Source: Actinomycetota bacterium | Lineage (GTDB): Bacteria; Actinomycetota; Acidimicrobiia; Acidimicrobiales; Poriferisodaliceae | Assembly: GCA_002731665.1 (NCBI GenBank) | Contig: PCCJ01000033.1 | Coordinates: forward strand, 1-64,000 | Direction: 5' to 3' | DNA: 64,000 nt | Shown: piece by piece, positions 16,935 through 24,380 of the stretch | How the letters are laid out: every line of letters begins with the position of its first letter | Position numbering within the stretch: position 1 is the stretch's first letter | Notes under the pieces: model-generated | What the model saw: the letters and a program-made list of their open reading frames with translations, nothing else | Told to the model about the DNA's origin: nothing | The model's database searches: none | Program-made: the position numbers and the translations under genes

Positions 16935-18495
16935 GTTCTTCCAAGAGAGGTATTAAGTCCTTACGTAAAAGCTTGCCTGTAGAAGTTCGGGGTAATTCGT
17001 CCATTAAATGAATTGCTTCTGGCCTTTTAAATGGAGCTAGCTTGTCTTTCGCGTAAGCAACAAGTTCCTCTGCTGTTGTTCCGCTGCCAGGCCGAACAAC
17101 CGCAGCAGCTACCACCCGCTCGCCCCATTCCTCGCTAGCAACACCTACGACAGCGCACTCTAAAACCGTAGCGTTTTCATATAGAACAGCTTCTACTTCA
17201 TCGGGCGAAACGTTTTCACCGCCTCTGATAATCATGTCTCCAGTTCGACCACCTAGAAAGAGGTAGTCATCAATATCTAGATATCCAAGGTCACCAGTAT
17301 GAACCCAGCCCTCATTATCAACTGTAATTCGCGTTTTTTCGTCATTGCCCCAGTATCCATCCATGGCTCTAAACGTGCGTAGCTGAACTTCTCCTAGCAC
17401 CTCTAATTCTACGGGGAGACCCGCCTCATCAACTATTCTGACTTCGACGTCATCGAGCACCTTGCCTACTGAGCTTAATCGCTTAAGCTTTAGAGCTTTT
17501 TCTGCTTCGTTTCCCTCAACTCGATGATCATCTGGATCCAGAACCGCTACTGTCGAAGTAGTTTCGGTTTGGCCATAGGCTCCGGCAAATGAAACATTTT
17601 CTGGGAAGACACTAATAGCTCGACGAATAACCGATGGTGGCATCGGAGCAGCACCATAGGTTATTCCATCCATTCCTTCGAAAGCGGTCTTACTAAAGTT
17701 GTCAGCTTCCATAACCCTAGCGAGCATCGTTGGAACTAGAAATGCATGAGTTACAGAATGCTTCTGAACCGTTTCAATCCATGCTGCTGCTTCAAACTGA
17801 GGGAGCAAAACGACAACTCGCCCGCTGTAGAGAGCGTTGAGCATAGAGGTGACTCCTGCTATGTGGTACAGCGGCGCGGCTAGCGCCATGCGGCCCATAT
17901 CTTCACCTGATGCTGCATCATTTGAGCCCATTACGTATCCGGTGATAGCACCATTCGTTAATTTGACGCCTTTCGGCATCGACGTTGTTCCACTCGTATA
18001 CAGCAGGGCACACAGGCCATCGAAATCAACATCTTCAGGAACTGGCAGTTCAAAAGCACCATCTCGAGCTGCCACATAAGATTCTGCGACGTCAAGCATA
18101 AATACGTGCTCGACGGTCGCTGGTCGATTATCGGCGACAAGCTGTGCATAGCGACTTTCAGTAAACAAGACTTTGACACCACTGTCGGCCATCAAATGAG
18201 CCGCTTCCTCAGCTCCCGCTCGGAAATTCATCGGGACGACAGTTGCTCCAACAAACGCCGCACCGAAGATAGCTTCAACGCAAGCAACACTGTTTGTTGC
18301 AAAGATTCCCACTCTGTCGCCAACCTCCACGCCGAGGGACGACAACATTCCAGCTACTTTGCTTGTGTTCTCTAGTAACTCTGCGTATGTAACTTCTCGA
18401 GCAACACCGCCGTCTATCTCCGTAGAAGTGTCGATAAGAATTACTTGATCTCCAGCTATAGACGCCGGCATAAATAAGAGCATTCCTAAATTCAC
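16924..18495 (-). CDS. Acyl-CoA synthetase (AMP-forming, ANL superfamily)
   Basis: The product is a 523-residue adenylate-forming ligase. It contains the phosphate-binding LLYTSGTTSMPKGV, the GAYGQTETTS motif, the adenine-site HTGDLGYLDIDDY, the hinge GGRTGDMIIRGGENVSPDE and the C-terminal catalytic lysine in RTSTGKLLRKDL. It activates a carboxylic acid to its CoA thioester using ATP. I chose the GTG at 18495 because a textbook AGGGGAG lies 5 bases before it. An upstream ATG at 18711 would add 72 poorly conserved residues that overlap the divergent selenoprotein gene. It heads the operon with amidohydrolase and two CoA-transferases, suggesting that the pathway starts from a free acid. Confidence 0.92.
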   Translation of the reverse strand: MNLGMLLFMPASIAGDQVILIDTSTEIDGGVAREVTYAELLENTSKVAGMLSSLGVEVGDRVGIFATNSVACVEAIFGAAFVGATVVPMNFRAGAEEAAHLMADSGVKVLFTESRYAQLVADNRPATVEHVFMLDVAESYVAARDGAFELPVPEDVDFDGLCALLYTSGTTSMPKGVKLTNGAITGYVMGSNDAASGEDMGRMALAAPLYHIAGVTSMLNALYSGRVVVLLPQFEAAAWIETVQKHSVTHAFLVPTMLARVMEADNFSKTAFEGMDGITYGAAPMPPSVIRRAISVFPENVSFAGAYGQTETTSTVAVLDPDDHRVEGNEAEKALKLKRLSSVGKVLDDVEVRIVDEAGLPVELEVLGEVQLRTFRAMDGYWGNDEKTRITVDNEGWVHTGDLGYLDIDDYLFLGGRTGDMIIRGGENVSPDEVEAVLYENATVLECAVVGVASEEWGERVVAAAVVRPGSGTTAEELVAYAKDKLAPFKRPEAIHLMDELPRTSTGKLLRKDLIPLLEELGI

Positions 18496-18597
18496 GTTAA
18501 CTCCCCTGTACGGAATCCGAGATGATCCCAATAGCACACTAGGTGCCTTAAACAAATTATCCGACTCTCTTGGCGAATAGAAAGCTAGTCTGCCATT

Positions 18598-19221
18598 ATG
18601 TCGAAGAATATTGAATTTTGGATAGACCCTCTCTGACCTTGGTGTTGGGTGACAGCCCGTTGGGTTGTCGAAGAAATAGCTGAAAAGAGAGACCTGGATA
18701 TCACATGGCAACCAATAAGTTTATTATTCAAAAATAATCCGCCTGAGGACAGTTCCTACTATCAAAAATCAATAGCAACTCACAAGATGCTTCGAGTAAT
18801 GGAATCAGTGCGTTCTGTTGACGGAGATCAGGCTCTATCTAGCCTGTACTGGGAATTTGCTTCTCGAATCCATCATGATAAAGACTTAAATTTCGACATT
18901 GCAGATGCGCTCAATGCAACTAAATTAGACCAATCTCACGCCAGAGCAGCAGATGAAGAGCGGTGGGATTCCATTATTAGACAGCGCATGGATGCAGGCC
19001 TCGAGCTCGTTGGAGATGATGTCGGCACACCCATAATTGCATGGAACCGGTCCGATAATAAACGAATAGGTATCTTTGGGCCGGTAATAACTAGAGTTCC
19101 AAAAGGACCTGATGCTTTAAAGCTTTGGGATGGAATGCTTATGCTGGGTGATGTTGATGGTTTCTGGGAGTTGAAGAAGACTCGTAATCAGAGTCCCGAG
19201 TTCGGAGAGCGACCAAATTGA
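18598..19221 (+). CDS. DsbA-family (Rv2466c-like) oxidoreductase selenoprotein, UPWC active site
   Basis: From the ATG at 18598 the frame gives 207 residues if TGA at 18634-18636 is read as selenocysteine (residue 13). The N-terminus then reads MSKNIEFWIDPL-U-PWCWVTARW, a thioredoxin-fold strand followed by the active-site U-P-W-C. The rest matches DsbA-like proteins related to the mycothiol-dependent nitroreductase Rv2466c: ARWVVEEIAEKRDLDITW, a helical insert, then GTPIIAWN before the cis-Pro region and IGIFGPVITRVP. Starting at GTG 18649 would remove the catalytic strand. A SECIS-like hairpin follows. The ribosome-binding site is weak. Its stop overlaps the TTG of the amidohydrolase. It is divergent from the acyl-CoA ligase operon. 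Confidence 0.85.
18651..18669 (+). promoter_or_regulatory. Candidate bacterial SECIS hairpin of the DsbA-like selenoprotein gene
   Basis: GACAGCCC (18651-18658) pairs with GGGTTGTC (18662-18669) in an 8-bp stem with one G-U pair and a GUU loop. The loop starts 22 nt after the TGA and its first base is G, as bacterial SECIS rules require. A competing hairpin (TGGGT/GCCCG with loop GACA) overlaps it but has a shorter spacing of 14 nt. Pairing was judged by eye. Confidence 0.6.
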
Positions 19222-20390
19222 GACTTGATATTTTCAACGAACTAAAAGTGATAGACACCGACAGCCACTGGTCCGAGCCATATGACCTATGGACTAGCCG
19301 GGCTCCCGCTAAGTGGAAAGATCGAGTTCCTCAGATGGGCGAACGAGGGGGAAAAAAAAGATGGTGGTTCGACAAAGATATCCCTATCGGATTGCCGATT
19401 GCTTCTTCTGTTGTTGATACTGAAGGGCGAAAGATTACTGGTACCGCTTTCTTTGATATGGACAATGAGATGGTTCATAGAGCAAGCTTCGAATCGGAAG
19501 CTAGAACCGAGATGCTTGACGTTTTAGGTATCCACGCGCAAATAATGTATCCAAATGTTGCAGGCTTCGGGAATCAGAATTTCCTTAAATCCGCCGACAA
19601 TGAGCTGCGCCTTCTTAGTGTCTCAATATATAACGATGCCCTAGCTGAATTCCAAGAAGATACAGGTCAACGCGTTTTCGGAATGGCGCTACTCCCATGG
19701 TGGGACCTAGAAGCTTCAGTAGCAGAAGTCAAGCGAGCTCATAGTAACGGCCTACGAGGAATAGTCACCTGCGCCAATCCAGAAGAAGCGGGTATGCCTG
19801 ATATGGCCACCTCTGACTGGAACCCAGTTTGGGAAGTATGTTCAGAATTAAATATGCCTATAAATTTCCATATCGGTTCATCTAAGGGAAATCTTGATTT
19901 CTTTGGGAATGCTCCATGGCCTTCGTTTGGAGCCGAAAGAAAACTAGCGGTTGGATCTGCCAATTTATTTATGGGAAACGCACGAACAGTAGGTAATTTA
20001 ATATATTCGGGCGTTCCCGAAAGATTTCCTGAACTTAAATTTGTTTCAGTTGAAAGCGGCATCGGGTGGTTGCCATTTTTCTTAGAAGTTTTAGATCATC
20101 AAATGTATGAAACGGCTCCACACGAATTATCAGAACTTTCAATTCTGCCGTCTGAGTATTTCAAACGACAGTTTTACGGTTGCTTTTGGTTCGAAAAATC
20201 AACTATCAAACCAACAATAGATTTCCTGGGAAATCAGAGCGTAATGTTTGAAACTGACTTCCCTCATCCAACGTGTCTGTATCCCAGGGATGATGACTCT
20301 CTTCATGCAGCTCTGGCGGGGTTAAGCAATGACGACATACAGGCTATTTTTCAGGACAATGCTGCGAGTCTCTATAACATAGCCATTTAA
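19218..20390 (+). CDS. Amidohydrolase family 2 metal-dependent hydrolase/decarboxylase
   Basis: The 390-residue protein is of the same family as the one at 9028-10230. It starts with VIDTDSHWSEPYDLW (metal site), has the barrel histidine in INFHIGSSKGN, an ESGIGWLPF block and the C-terminal FETDFPHPTCLYP with the conserved Asp. Known relatives decarboxylate or hydrolyse aromatic and carbonyl acids. The TTG start overlaps the stop of the selenoprotein DsbA gene, so translation is coupled. This makes a redox partner or shared detoxification role worth considering. A long hairpin follows immediately after the stop. Confidence 0.87.
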   Translation: MRLDIFNELKVIDTDSHWSEPYDLWTSRAPAKWKDRVPQMGERGGKKRWWFDKDIPIGLPIASSVVDTEGRKITGTAFFDMDNEMVHRASFESEARTEMLDVLGIHAQIMYPNVAGFGNQNFLKSADNELRLLSVSIYNDALAEFQEDTGQRVFGMALLPWWDLEASVAEVKRAHSNGLRGIVTCANPEEAGMPDMATSDWNPVWEVCSELNMPINFHIGSSKGNLDFFGNAPWPSFGAERKLAVGSANLFMGNARTVGNLIYSGVPERFPELKFVSVESGIGWLPFFLEVLDHQMYETAPHELSELSILPSEYFKRQFYGCFWFEKSTIKPTIDFLGNQSVMFETDFPHPTCLYPRDDDSLHAALAGLSNDDIQAIFQDNAASLYNIAI

Positions 20391-20425
20391 TCTCACAATA
20401 TTCTCTAACGAATATTGTGAGATTA
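20388..20425. terminator. Perfect 16-bp hairpin between convergent genes
   Basis: Bases 20388-20403 and 20410-20425 are exact reverse complements around a 6-base loop TCTAAC. The first arm contains the stop codon of the amidohydrolase. The stem is A/T-rich and there is no long T run after it. It could still act as a bidirectional terminator or 3' stabiliser between the plus-strand amidohydrolase and the minus-strand crotonase. An operator is less likely because no start codon is nearby. Confidence 0.6.
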
Positions 20426-20497
20426 CTGCCCTTGTTTGACCGTGATCCCGGTAGAAAATTGCACTCTTTTGGAGAATTCAGACACAAGTTGGCTTTC

Positions 20498-21205
20498 CTA
20501 TCCGATCTGAAGTGCTAGACGTCTTTCCAACTCAAGTCCTTGAGCTAAGGGCAAGTCTCCTGAACCATTTATACATCGTTTCAAACGGCTTGAGAGTGCC
20601 AAATCTATGAGCGCTATTCTTTCGGCACAATCAATTCCATGTTTTTCGAGATTGTCCGGCTCTACCACTTCAGAAACCATTCCCAAAGATAATGCTTCAT
20701 TAGCATCTATATTCCTTGCAGTCAGAATCAGAGGCAGGGCCTTGTTTGCTCCGATAACTCGCGTGAGACTTTGGGTACCTCCAGCAGCGGGCAGCATTCC
20801 TAGCTTAGTTTCGGGTAAACCAAGGATGGTGTCAGATGACGCAATCCGGATATCGCATAATAACGCCATCTCTAAGCTAGAACCCATAGTAAATCCATGG
20901 AGTAGAGCAATACTTGGGACTTCTATACTCAGCAACAAATTCCATGGATCTCGTTCCCACCGAATTCGCCTAGCTTCAGAGATTGAATCGGCACTGCCGA
21001 ACTCCGATAAATCAGCTCCTACACCGAAGTGTTTACCTTCGCTGCGAAGCACAAAGCATCGAACGTCTGGGATATCTCTAACCGCTTCAAAAATTTCTAT
21101 TAAGGAATCGCGCATTTCTAGATCAAAGATATTTAGTGGTGCGTGACTAATAGTTGCTACTGCTATGCCATTCTCATCGATAGATAACCCCACCCGCTCC
21201 TTCAT
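20498..21205 (-). CDS. Enoyl-CoA hydratase/isomerase (crotonase) family protein
   Basis: The 235-residue protein has the crotonase outline: GVGADLSEF for CoA binding, an oxyanion-hole stretch GFTMGSSLEMALLCDIRIAS, and LPETKLGMLPAAGGTQSL with the first catalytic Glu. By eye the second hydratase Glu is replaced by Pro (NKALPLIL), so it may be an isomerase, lyase or thioesterase rather than a hydratase. Its ATG overlaps the stop of the CoA-transferase at 21202-22167 (ATGA). It is the last gene of a three-gene operon. Confidence 0.85.
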   Translation of the reverse strand: MKERVGLSIDENGIAVATISHAPLNIFDLEMRDSLIEIFEAVRDIPDVRCFVLRSEGKHFGVGADLSEFGSADSISEARRIRWERDPWNLLLSIEVPSIALLHGFTMGSSLEMALLCDIRIASSDTILGLPETKLGMLPAAGGTQSLTRVIGANKALPLILTARNIDANEALSLGMVSEVVEPDNLEKHGIDCAERIALIDLALSSRLKRCINGSGDLPLAQGLELERRLALQIG

Positions 21206-22167
21206 TTGTTAACCAACGGAAAAATAGATTCTTCCAGAGATACTTCTCTATGCTGATCCGCCTCATCTGCTAGTTGAGCAACAGCAATCAAACATGCCGA
21301 TAACCCTGCTATGGGATCGGGGTATGAATACGCAGGGGAGGTAGGAACCGTTGATGTCCAGCCTAAGCCCGACGCTGCATGAACTCCTGTTCCATAAGCG
21401 ACCCAACTCTCTTCTGGCCCACCCGCAGCAAAAGCGTTAATAGAGAGCGATCGAACATTTTTGTTAATGAGTACCAAGTGATCAGCCGTCAACCCTAGAT
21501 TGAAAAGCGCCCGCCGAGACATCGAGGAAATTACAAGGTCAGATGACTTTACCAACTGTTCAAAGGCTGCTGATGCAACGCATTTCCTGAGATCTAAATT
21601 CAAAATTTCTTTAGACTTGTTAAGTTCTAGGAACATCGGAGCCTGACCGGTTCCATTATCGCCATCGCCGAACCTGAGTCCATCAGGGCGCACATCAGAC
21701 TCAATTTTTATTACGCGAGCGCCAGCTCTACCAAGGAGTTCAGAGCAAAGAGGCCCAGCCCACATAGACGTTAAATCAAGTACTTGTTTTCCCCTCAAAT
21801 CGACTTTGCCAGAAATATTTCCTATATCTAATGGTCGCACTTTGCGAGCATTCTGACGAAACGGAACGATCGGCAGCCGCCAAATTTGTGCTCGTTTCGC
21901 CAAAGATTCAGGTTCGGGGTCTGATCCAGCGACGCCGAGGAAAGATGTCCACGTTTCTAAGTCATCTGGTCCAAGGTCTACACATAGATACCCGTTAGTC
22001 CATTTAACCGGCTGTTCTGGCCGAGAAGGATTTTCTACTAGAAGTTCTGGAAGATCAAGCCAAAATTCAGTATCTCCAACCACCGGAATTCTGAGACGCG
22101 ACTCTATAGCCCGCCCAAGCTCTGCGCCTAAGCTATGAAGACCTTCCGGGAGCCAACGTTGAGTCAT
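21202..22167 (-). CDS. Class III CoA-transferase-like protein, short and atypical
   Basis: This 321-residue protein has a CaiB/BaiF N-terminal domain only from about residue 125 on (QVLDLTSMWAGPLCSELLGRAGA), and a catalytic-type Asp in YPDPIAGLSAC. The first 120 residues are not a recognisable second CoA-transferase Rossmann domain, although the WTNGYLCVDLG segment is a faint match. The C-terminal small domain of CaiB enzymes is missing, because the chain ends 20 residues after the GL helix. It may be a shortened CoA-transferase or a CoA-binding protein that needs a partner. It is coupled by ATGA overlaps to crotonase genes on both sides. Confidence 0.75.
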   Translation of the reverse strand: MTQRWLPEGLHSLGAELGRAIESRLRIPVVGDTEFWLDLPELLVENPSRPEQPVKWTNGYLCVDLGPDDLETWTSFLGVAGSDPEPESLAKRAQIWRLPIVPFRQNARKVRPLDIGNISGKVDLRGKQVLDLTSMWAGPLCSELLGRAGARVIKIESDVRPDGLRFGDGDNGTGQAPMFLELNKSKEILNLDLRKCVASAAFEQLVKSSDLVISSMSRRALFNLGLTADHLVLINKNVRSLSINAFAAGGPEESWVAYGTGVHAASGLGWTSTVPTSPAYSYPDPIAGLSACLIAVAQLADEADQHREVSLEESIFPLVNK

Positions 22168-22901
22168 CTCCCGGAAAAGTCAGGGGGTCGTTTAGCAAAA
22201 AAAGAACGCAGGCCTTCATCTCGATCTTCGGTAGCAGCTAACTGATGATTAAGGTCACCTTCCAGGCGCAGCGCGTCGCGCAGCGGGAGTTCAGTTCCTC
22301 TATGTACACACTCTTTAGCCATAGCCAACGCTATTGGACCACTACCTGCAAGGAGTGCTAACTGTTCCTGCAAAGCTTCTTCCGGTGTATCTGTCAGTTC
22401 ATGCAAGATTCCCCACGAAACAGCAACATCACTAGAAATGCTTTTGCCAAGCAGAAGCATCGTAGTTGCGCGACCAGTTCCAATGGCCCGAGGGAGTCGT
22501 TGAGTACCACCCCACATCGGCAGGGTGCCCGACATTGGATCAGACAACTCAAACGTAGAATTTCTAAGACCAATACGGATGTCACAACACAGGGCGATTT
22601 CTAAACCGACTGAGTGGCATTTGCCGCTAAATAGCCCAACAACAGGAACCGACACAGCAGCTAAAGCTGAAGCCGGATCAGGCACTATTTGAGCTCGATC
22701 TAAATCTTTTGCAGCACCAACACAGAAGTCGGTCGCCAGTGAACTCACAACAACAATTTTAACATCTCTATCTTGAGCTATTTCAGAACAACGAGCGGAA
22801 AATTGAGACGCCGCAGAACCGGATAGTTCACCGCCTGGAAGGTCTAACCGAATTATGGCTCTGTCTTCCAAACGCGTTACTCTTAAGTCATCAGAAGTCA
22901 A
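22164..22901 (-). CDS. Enoyl-CoA hydratase/isomerase (crotonase) family protein
   Basis: The 245-residue crotonase has FCVGAAKDLDRA at the CoA/oxyanion region, GKCHSVGLEIALCCDIRIG, and the active-site block FELSDPMSGTLPMWGGTQRL. By eye, the first catalytic Glu is Asp and the second is Thr (GRATTMLLLG), so hydratase activity is doubtful. The start is a TTG at 22901 with no clear ribosome-binding site. It is the first gene of the crotonase/CoA-transferase/crotonase operon and lies 23 bases after the end of the small duplicated gene. Confidence 0.83.
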   Translation of the reverse strand: MTSDDLRVTRLEDRAIIRLDLPGGELSGSAASQFSARCSEIAQDRDVKIVVVSSLATDFCVGAAKDLDRAQIVPDPASALAAVSVPVVGLFSGKCHSVGLEIALCCDIRIGLRNSTFELSDPMSGTLPMWGGTQRLPRAIGTGRATTMLLLGKSISSDVAVSWGILHELTDTPEEALQEQLALLAGSGPIALAMAKECVHRGTELPLRDALRLEGDLNHQLAATEDRDEGLRSFFAKRPPDFSGR

Positions 22902-22924
22902 AATCTGTTCTTACGTAAACGTTA

Positions 22925-23203
22925 TCAATCCGCAGACTTTGTTTTCTTTGGCTCCTGCAGCGCCATGTCTTTTCCATTGCATTGCAGAGTTACAGCTCCA
23001 GGTTTGGTAACTAATACTTCGATACCTGTTTCTTCATCCTGATAACGCTTACCGACTTTCAGTCCTTCGCCACCCTCGGCATGGGTGATATCACCTTCGC
23101 CACCTTTGGTAACGATTACCTGAATGCCACCGTCGAAATCAAGACGATCTCCCGCTTTTGTCGCCACTGCGATTACCCCCTGGGTATCTAGTTCTTCAAT
23201 CAC
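22925..23203 (-). CDS. Small hypothetical protein with two copies of a beta-rich repeat
   Basis: This 92-residue acidic protein contains two similar segments. The first is GDRLDFDGGIQVIVTKGGEGDI (split here: GDRLDFDGG then IQVIVTKGGEGDI), near residues 18-39. The second is GKRYQDEETG then IEVLVTKPGAVTL, near residues 51-73. The repeat resembles a small actinobacterial domain in which two cysteines sit in the first turn and one in the second. Here only one Cys (LQCNGKDM) is left, so metal binding as in rubredoxin-like proteins is unlikely. I do not know its function. The GTG start has no strong ribosome-binding site. It lies upstream of, and on the same strand as, the crotonase operon. Confidence 0.7.
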   Translation of the reverse strand: MIEELDTQGVIAVATKAGDRLDFDGGIQVIVTKGGEGDITHAEGGEGLKVGKRYQDEETGIEVLVTKPGAVTLQCNGKDMALQEPKKTKSAD

Positions 23204-23252
23204 GTTATCGGACTAAACTAAAAAAAATCTTCTGACACACGAGAAGTCATAG

Positions 23253-24380
23253 ATGAGTAACAATAACTGTATGGAAACAGCTCTCGTAATCGGCGGAACA
23301 GGTCCGACCGGCCCTCTTATCGTAAACGGCCTTACTCGCCGTGGCTACAAAGTCACTATTTTGCACACGGGGCGACACGAAACTGATCTAATCAGCGATG
23401 AAGTAGAACATATTCATACAAACCCGTTTGATCGAAATGCCTCAGCTGAAGCAATCGGTACAAGAACATTTGATCTTGGTGTCGTAATGTATGGCCGTCT
23501 ACGAGACTTAGTCGAACTACTTGCCGGCAAAATTGGCCACTTGGTAACGATTGGTGGAGTTGGGGTCTACCACGGGTTTGCCAATCCAGATGACTTGTTC
23601 CCGGAAGGATTACCGGTCCCTAATCCATCCTCAGCTGAGCTGGTAGGCGATAATGAGTATTTTCGCAAATTACGAAAGATTCGCGAGACGGAAGAGGCTG
23701 TCTTCGATCTCCATCCAGAGGCAATTCATCTTCGATATCCACAAATATACGGTCCACGACAGATACTGCCGAGAGAATGGCCAATCGTTCGCCGAGCAAT
23801 CGACAGACGGCCTACCCTCATAGTTCCCGATGGCGGGTTAACTCTTAAAAGCCAAATGTGGATAGAGAATGCAGCGCATGCAACGTTGCTCGCATGCGCT
23901 CGTCCTATCTCTGCGATCGGAAATATTTACAATGTTTCGGATCAACAGCTATTATCTATAGCTCAAATCGCTGAAATCGTTGCCGACGAGGTTGGGCATG
24001 AATGGGAACTAATTTCTATTCCTCACTATCTTGCGCCTTCCACGCGCCCAATGCTCACTAGTTGGTCCAACACGCATAGAGTCCTCGATATTGCGCCAGC
24101 TGTTACAGACTTAGGCTATTCCGATGTGAAGTCACCGGTTCAGGCGTGGCGGGAAGCTACTCGTTATCTCCTCCAAAACCGTCCCGAAAACGGAGGCAGG
24201 GTTGAGCAACAATTGAACGACCCATTTGAATACAAAAGTGAAGATATCCAGATCGCTATTTTCAAAAAATATGCTGCAGCTCTTCGAAAGGTCGACTGGG
24301 TAGCCGAACCGGGATATAGCTCCGCATACGTTGGAAAGCATGAGAACCCAGCGACCCGTGCACCTCTATCTGAGCTCTAG
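23253..24380 (+). CDS. NAD(P)-dependent epimerase/dehydratase-like protein (atypical extended SDR)
   Basis: A 375-residue Rossmann-fold protein starting with ALVIGGTGPTGPLIVNGLTRRG, an atypical glycine motif of the NmrA/epimerase type. Later come HLVTIGGVGVYHG, HLRYPQIYGPRQ and QMWIENAAHATL, which match extended SDR proteins that bind a nucleotide cofactor. The usual YxxxK is not clear (EYFRKLRKI). About 60 C-terminal residues follow the domain. It starts at an ATG at 23253; an alternative ATG lies 18 bases downstream. It overlaps the last 4 bases of the convergent D-aminoacylase gene. The substrate is unknown. Confidence 0.82.
   Translation: MSNNNCMETALVIGGTGPTGPLIVNGLTRRGYKVTILHTGRHETDLISDEVEHIHTNPFDRNASAEAIGTRTFDLGVVMYGRLRDLVELLAGKIGHLVTIGGVGVYHGFANPDDLFPEGLPVPNPSSAELVGDNEYFRKLRKIRETEEAVFDLHPEAIHLRYPQIYGPRQILPREWPIVRRAIDRRPTLIVPDGGLTLKSQMWIENAAHATLLACARPISAIGNIYNVSDQQLLSIAQIAEIVADEVGHEWELISIPHYLAPSTRPMLTSWSNTHRVLDIAPAVTDLGYSDVKSPVQAWREATRYLLQNRPENGGRVEQQLNDPFEYKSEDIQIAIFKKYAAALRKVDWVAEPGYSSAYVGKHENPATRAPLSEL

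Noticed and set aside
18496..18711. N-terminal extension of the acyl-CoA ligase to an ATG at 18711
   Set aside because: The extension is unlike ligase N-termini and overlaps the divergent selenoprotein gene, and a strong AGGGGAG-GTG start exists at 18495.
18649..19221. DsbA-like gene starting at GTG 18649
   Set aside because: It would lose the first beta-strand and both active-site residues; reading through the TGA from ATG 18598 restores a normal thioredoxin-type N-terminus.
20607..21146. 179-codon plus-strand frame opposite a crotonase gene
   Set aside because: Antisense shadow; low-complexity Ser/Ile-rich translation with no recognisable domain.
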